A stretch of 7,606 bases of DNA from Candidatus Phaeomarinibacter sp. (lineage in GTDB: Bacteria > Pseudomonadota > Alphaproteobacteria > CGMCC-115125): contig JANQMQ010000201.1 in NCBI GenBank assembly GCA_028279995.1, positions 1 through 7,606 of the forward strand. The letters run 5' to 3'. The notes under the pieces were generated by a model. That model was not told the origin of the DNA. It made no database searches and saw only the letters and a list, made by a program, of their open reading frames with translations. Shown one piece after another: positions 6,288 through 7,606 of the stretch. The position numbers and the translations under genes are program-made. Numbering within the stretch: position 1 is the first letter of the stretch; every line of letters starts with the position of its first letter.

Positions 6288-6731
6288 ATGAACGATTTCG
6301 ACAAAGACTTGGACGCGATTGATCGCGAAGAGGTCGTACGTCTGACTGCTGATGTTATTGCTGCATATGTAAGCAACAATGAGCTTTCACCGGCTGAGTT
6401 GCCAGAATTGATTCGCGCTGTACATGGTGCGCTTGGCGGCGCTGCCGGTACTGAGGCTTCCCCACCGGCTGAAAAGCAGAAACCCGCTGTCCCGGTTAAG
6501 CGCTCCGTGACACCGGACTACATTGTCTGCCTTGAAGATGGAAAACGCCTCAAGATGCTCAAGCGTTACTTGCGGTCGCATTACGATATGTCGCCGGAAG
6601 ACTACCGCGCAAAGTGGAACCTGCCCGCAGACTACCCGATGGTTGCTCCAAACTACTCAAAGCAGCGGTCACAGTTTGCCAAGGATATCGGTCTTGGCAC
6701 CGGCGGGCGTGGCGGACGCGGCCGACGCTAG
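6288..6731 (+). CDS. mucR: MucR/Ros family transcriptional regulator
   Basis: MucR/Ros proteins are small alphaproteobacterial DNA-binding regulators that bind AT-rich promoters, often including their own, and control exopolysaccharide, motility, virulence or cell-cycle genes. The protein has 147 residues. The N-terminal part (about 9-50) is a helical domain with LTADVIAAYVSNN, typical of MucR oligomerisation regions. A Pro/Lys-rich linker follows, then the Ros domain from YIVCLEDGKRLK (78-89) through SPEDYRAKWNLPADYPMVAP (102-121). In Ros the zinc is held by two Cys and two His. Here the positions read Cys81, Asp84, Tyr94 and Tyr99, with His98 adjacent, so the metal site is degenerate. The tail is GGRGGRGRR, basic and probably DNA-contacting. 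I chose ATG 6288 because GGAG lies 8 nt upstream; an in-frame GTG at 6264 lacks a site. It is divergent from glyA. Confidence 0.93.
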   Translation: MNDFDKDLDAIDREEVVRLTADVIAAYVSNNELSPAELPELIRAVHGALGGAAGTEASPPAEKQKPAVPVKRSVTPDYIVCLEDGKRLKMLKRYLRSHYDMSPEDYRAKWNLPADYPMVAPNYSKQRSQFAKDIGLGTGGRGGRGRR

Positions 6732-6759
6732 CTTTCAGACCAACCGACAGACACAAAAG

Positions 6760-6795
6760 AGGCGCTGGTCCAATTCGGATCAGCGCCTTTTCTTT
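6760..6795 (+). terminator. Rho-independent terminator after mucR, probably bidirectional
   Basis: AGGCGCTG-GTCC (6760-6771), loop AATTC, and GGAT-CAGCGCCT (6777-6788) form a continuous 12-bp stem with one G·U, followed by TTTCTTT. On the minus strand the same stem is followed by CTTTTGTGT, a weaker U-tract, so it can also end the hemA-DUF6898 transcript. The 3' arm contains the final codons and the stop (6780-6782) of the convergent gene. Confidence 0.88.
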
Positions 6796-7016
6796 GGCAT
6801 TTCAGCCAAAGTCTTTTCCAGTTTGCGTAAGGCAATACGCTGGAGGTCCGCCTGGGTCACCCGCGCGTCGCCAACAATGGAAACCTCGGTGCCCGTCCCC
6901 TCATGCACGGCACTTACCTTGACGTAGGCGCCCTGGGGCAGGAACTCGAAATAGACCCGGTCAGCCGACGCTCCCCGAGGTGGTTTACCCGACGACGGAG
7001 TACGGCGCCCGGCCAC
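6780..7016 (-). CDS. Small conserved protein, DUF6898-like
   Basis: The protein has 78 residues. The first ~18 are basic and Ser/Pro/Gly-rich, without hydrophobic or signal features. Residues 21-50 form the recognisable core, VYFEFLPQGAYVKVSAV then GTEVSIVGDA. A helix with QRIALRKLEKTLAEM follows, and a KKRR tail ends the protein. I recall this pattern from small alphaproteobacterial proteins of unknown function (DUF6898) encoded next to hemA, but could not verify it by search. The only sensible start is GTG at 7016-7014, 5 bp after the hemA stop and without a clear Shine-Dalgarno, which suggests translational coupling to hemA. No function should be assumed. Its last codons lie within the shared terminator stem. 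Confidence 0.8.
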   Translation of the reverse strand: MAGRRTPSSGKPPRGASADRVYFEFLPQGAYVKVSAVHEGTGTEVSIVGDARVTQADLQRIALRKLEKTLAEMPKKRR

Positions 7017-7021
7017 TGCGA

Positions 7022-7606
7022 TCAGGCCGCCCGGCTGCGATCAATCTTGAATTCGCTGAAGACCTGATCCAGCGCATCCACAAGCGCGCTGATCTTGTCG
7101 TCGTCATGGAACGGCCCGGGCGTGAAGCGCAGCCGCTCTGTACCACGGGGCACGGTCGGGTAGTTGATGGGCTGGACGTAGATGTTGTGTGCTTCCAGCA
7201 AGCGGTCCGAGATCGCCTTGCAGGCCACCGGGTCCCAGACCATCACCGGCACGATGTGGCTGGGCGTATCAAGCACGGGGAGACCCCGCTCCTTGAGTGC
7301 CGCCTTGAGCTTGGCCGCCTGGGCCTGCTGGGATTCACGTTCGGCACTGCTGGCCTTCAGGTGCCGTACACTGGCGAGGACGCCCGCAGCCAGAACCGGT
7401 GACAGGGATGTCGTGAAAATGAAGCTCTGCGCATAGGAACGGACCACGTCGACAATACGCGCGGACGCCGCAATGTAGCCGCCCATCACGCCAAAGCCCT
7501 TGGCCAGCGTACCTTCGATGATGTCGACCTTGTCCAGGACATTGTCACGGTCGGCAATGCCGCCGCCGCGCGCGCCATAGAGGCCAACCGCATGAACTTC
7601 ATCAAG
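7022..7606 (-). CDS. hemA: 5-aminolevulinate synthase (partial, N-terminal half outside window)
   Basis: This PLP enzyme condenses glycine and succinyl-CoA to 5-aminolevulinate, the first committed step of haem synthesis in the Shemin pathway of alphaproteobacteria. The window holds the C-terminal 194 residues of a protein normally about 400 long; the frame is open through the right edge. The fragment begins [16 protein letters not shown], where the Asp contacts the PLP ring nitrogen. [16 protein letters not shown] follows, with the Schiff-base Lys at fragment residue 36. [24 protein letters not shown] and the diagnostic [20 protein letters not shown] come next. These features separate it from related enzymes such as 2-amino-3-ketobutyrate CoA ligase and 8-amino-7-oxononanoate synthase. 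No Cys-Pro haem regulatory motif is seen in this half. The DUF6898-like gene follows 5 bp downstream. Confidence 0.96.
   Translation of the reverse strand, partial: LDEVHAVGLYGARGGGIADRDNVLDKVDIIEGTLAKGFGVMGGYIAASARIVDVVRSYAQSFIFTTSLSPVLAAGVLASVRHLKASSAERESQQAQAAKLKAALKERGLPVLDTPSHIVPVMVWDPVACKAISDRLLEAHNIYVQPINYPTVPRGTERLRFTPGPFHDDDKISALVDALDQVFSEFKIDRSRAA

Overview
The window looks like a high-GC alphaproteobacterial chromosome segment. Three things point there: the right edge encodes 5-aminolevulinate synthase of the Shemin pathway, a Ros/MucR-family regulator is present, and the gene order glyA-nrdR-ribD-ribE-ribB-ribH-nusB is a familiar alphaproteobacterial arrangement. I do not assign a genus. 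No mobile element, CRISPR array, tRNA or rRNA was seen, and both ends of the window cut genes.

Layout. Positions 1-5751 hold one tightly packed minus-strand gene string, transcribed right to left: glyA (serine hydroxymethyltransferase), nrdR (ribonucleotide reductase repressor), ribD, ribE, a ribB-type fusion (ribBX), ribH, and the start of nusB, which leaves the window at position 1. Gaps inside the string are short, from a 4-nt overlap to about 110 bp depending on the ribD start. There is no FMN riboswitch-like element or terminator between the genes. The string covers riboflavin synthesis except GTP cyclohydrolase II: the C-terminal half of the RibB fusion looks like RibA but has lost its zinc cysteines and catalytic loop, so a true ribA must lie elsewhere.

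Positions 5752-6287 are the only long gene-free stretch. The half next to glyA (about 5800-6020), read on the minus strand, is full of complementary segments: two mutually exclusive long-range pairings, perfect hairpins and a pseudoknot-type arrangement. This suggests a structured glyA leader or a separate small RNA. It matches no RNA family I can name with confidence and is the most interesting part of the window. The half next to mucR is AT-rich (roughly 35-40% GC) with small dyads and a possible plus-strand promoter.

On the plus strand, 6288-6731 encodes a MucR/Ros-type regulator whose zinc-finger ligand positions are degenerate. It ends in a strong hairpin terminator that also contains the last codons of the convergent minus-strand gene. 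That gene encodes a small DUF6898-like protein (6780-7016) and sits 5 bp downstream of hemA, which is cut by the right edge.

The genes belong to one-carbon and glycine metabolism (glyA), haem (hemA uses glycine), flavin and deoxynucleotide control (nrdR). The glyA and hemA units are separate, with mucR between them on the opposite strand.
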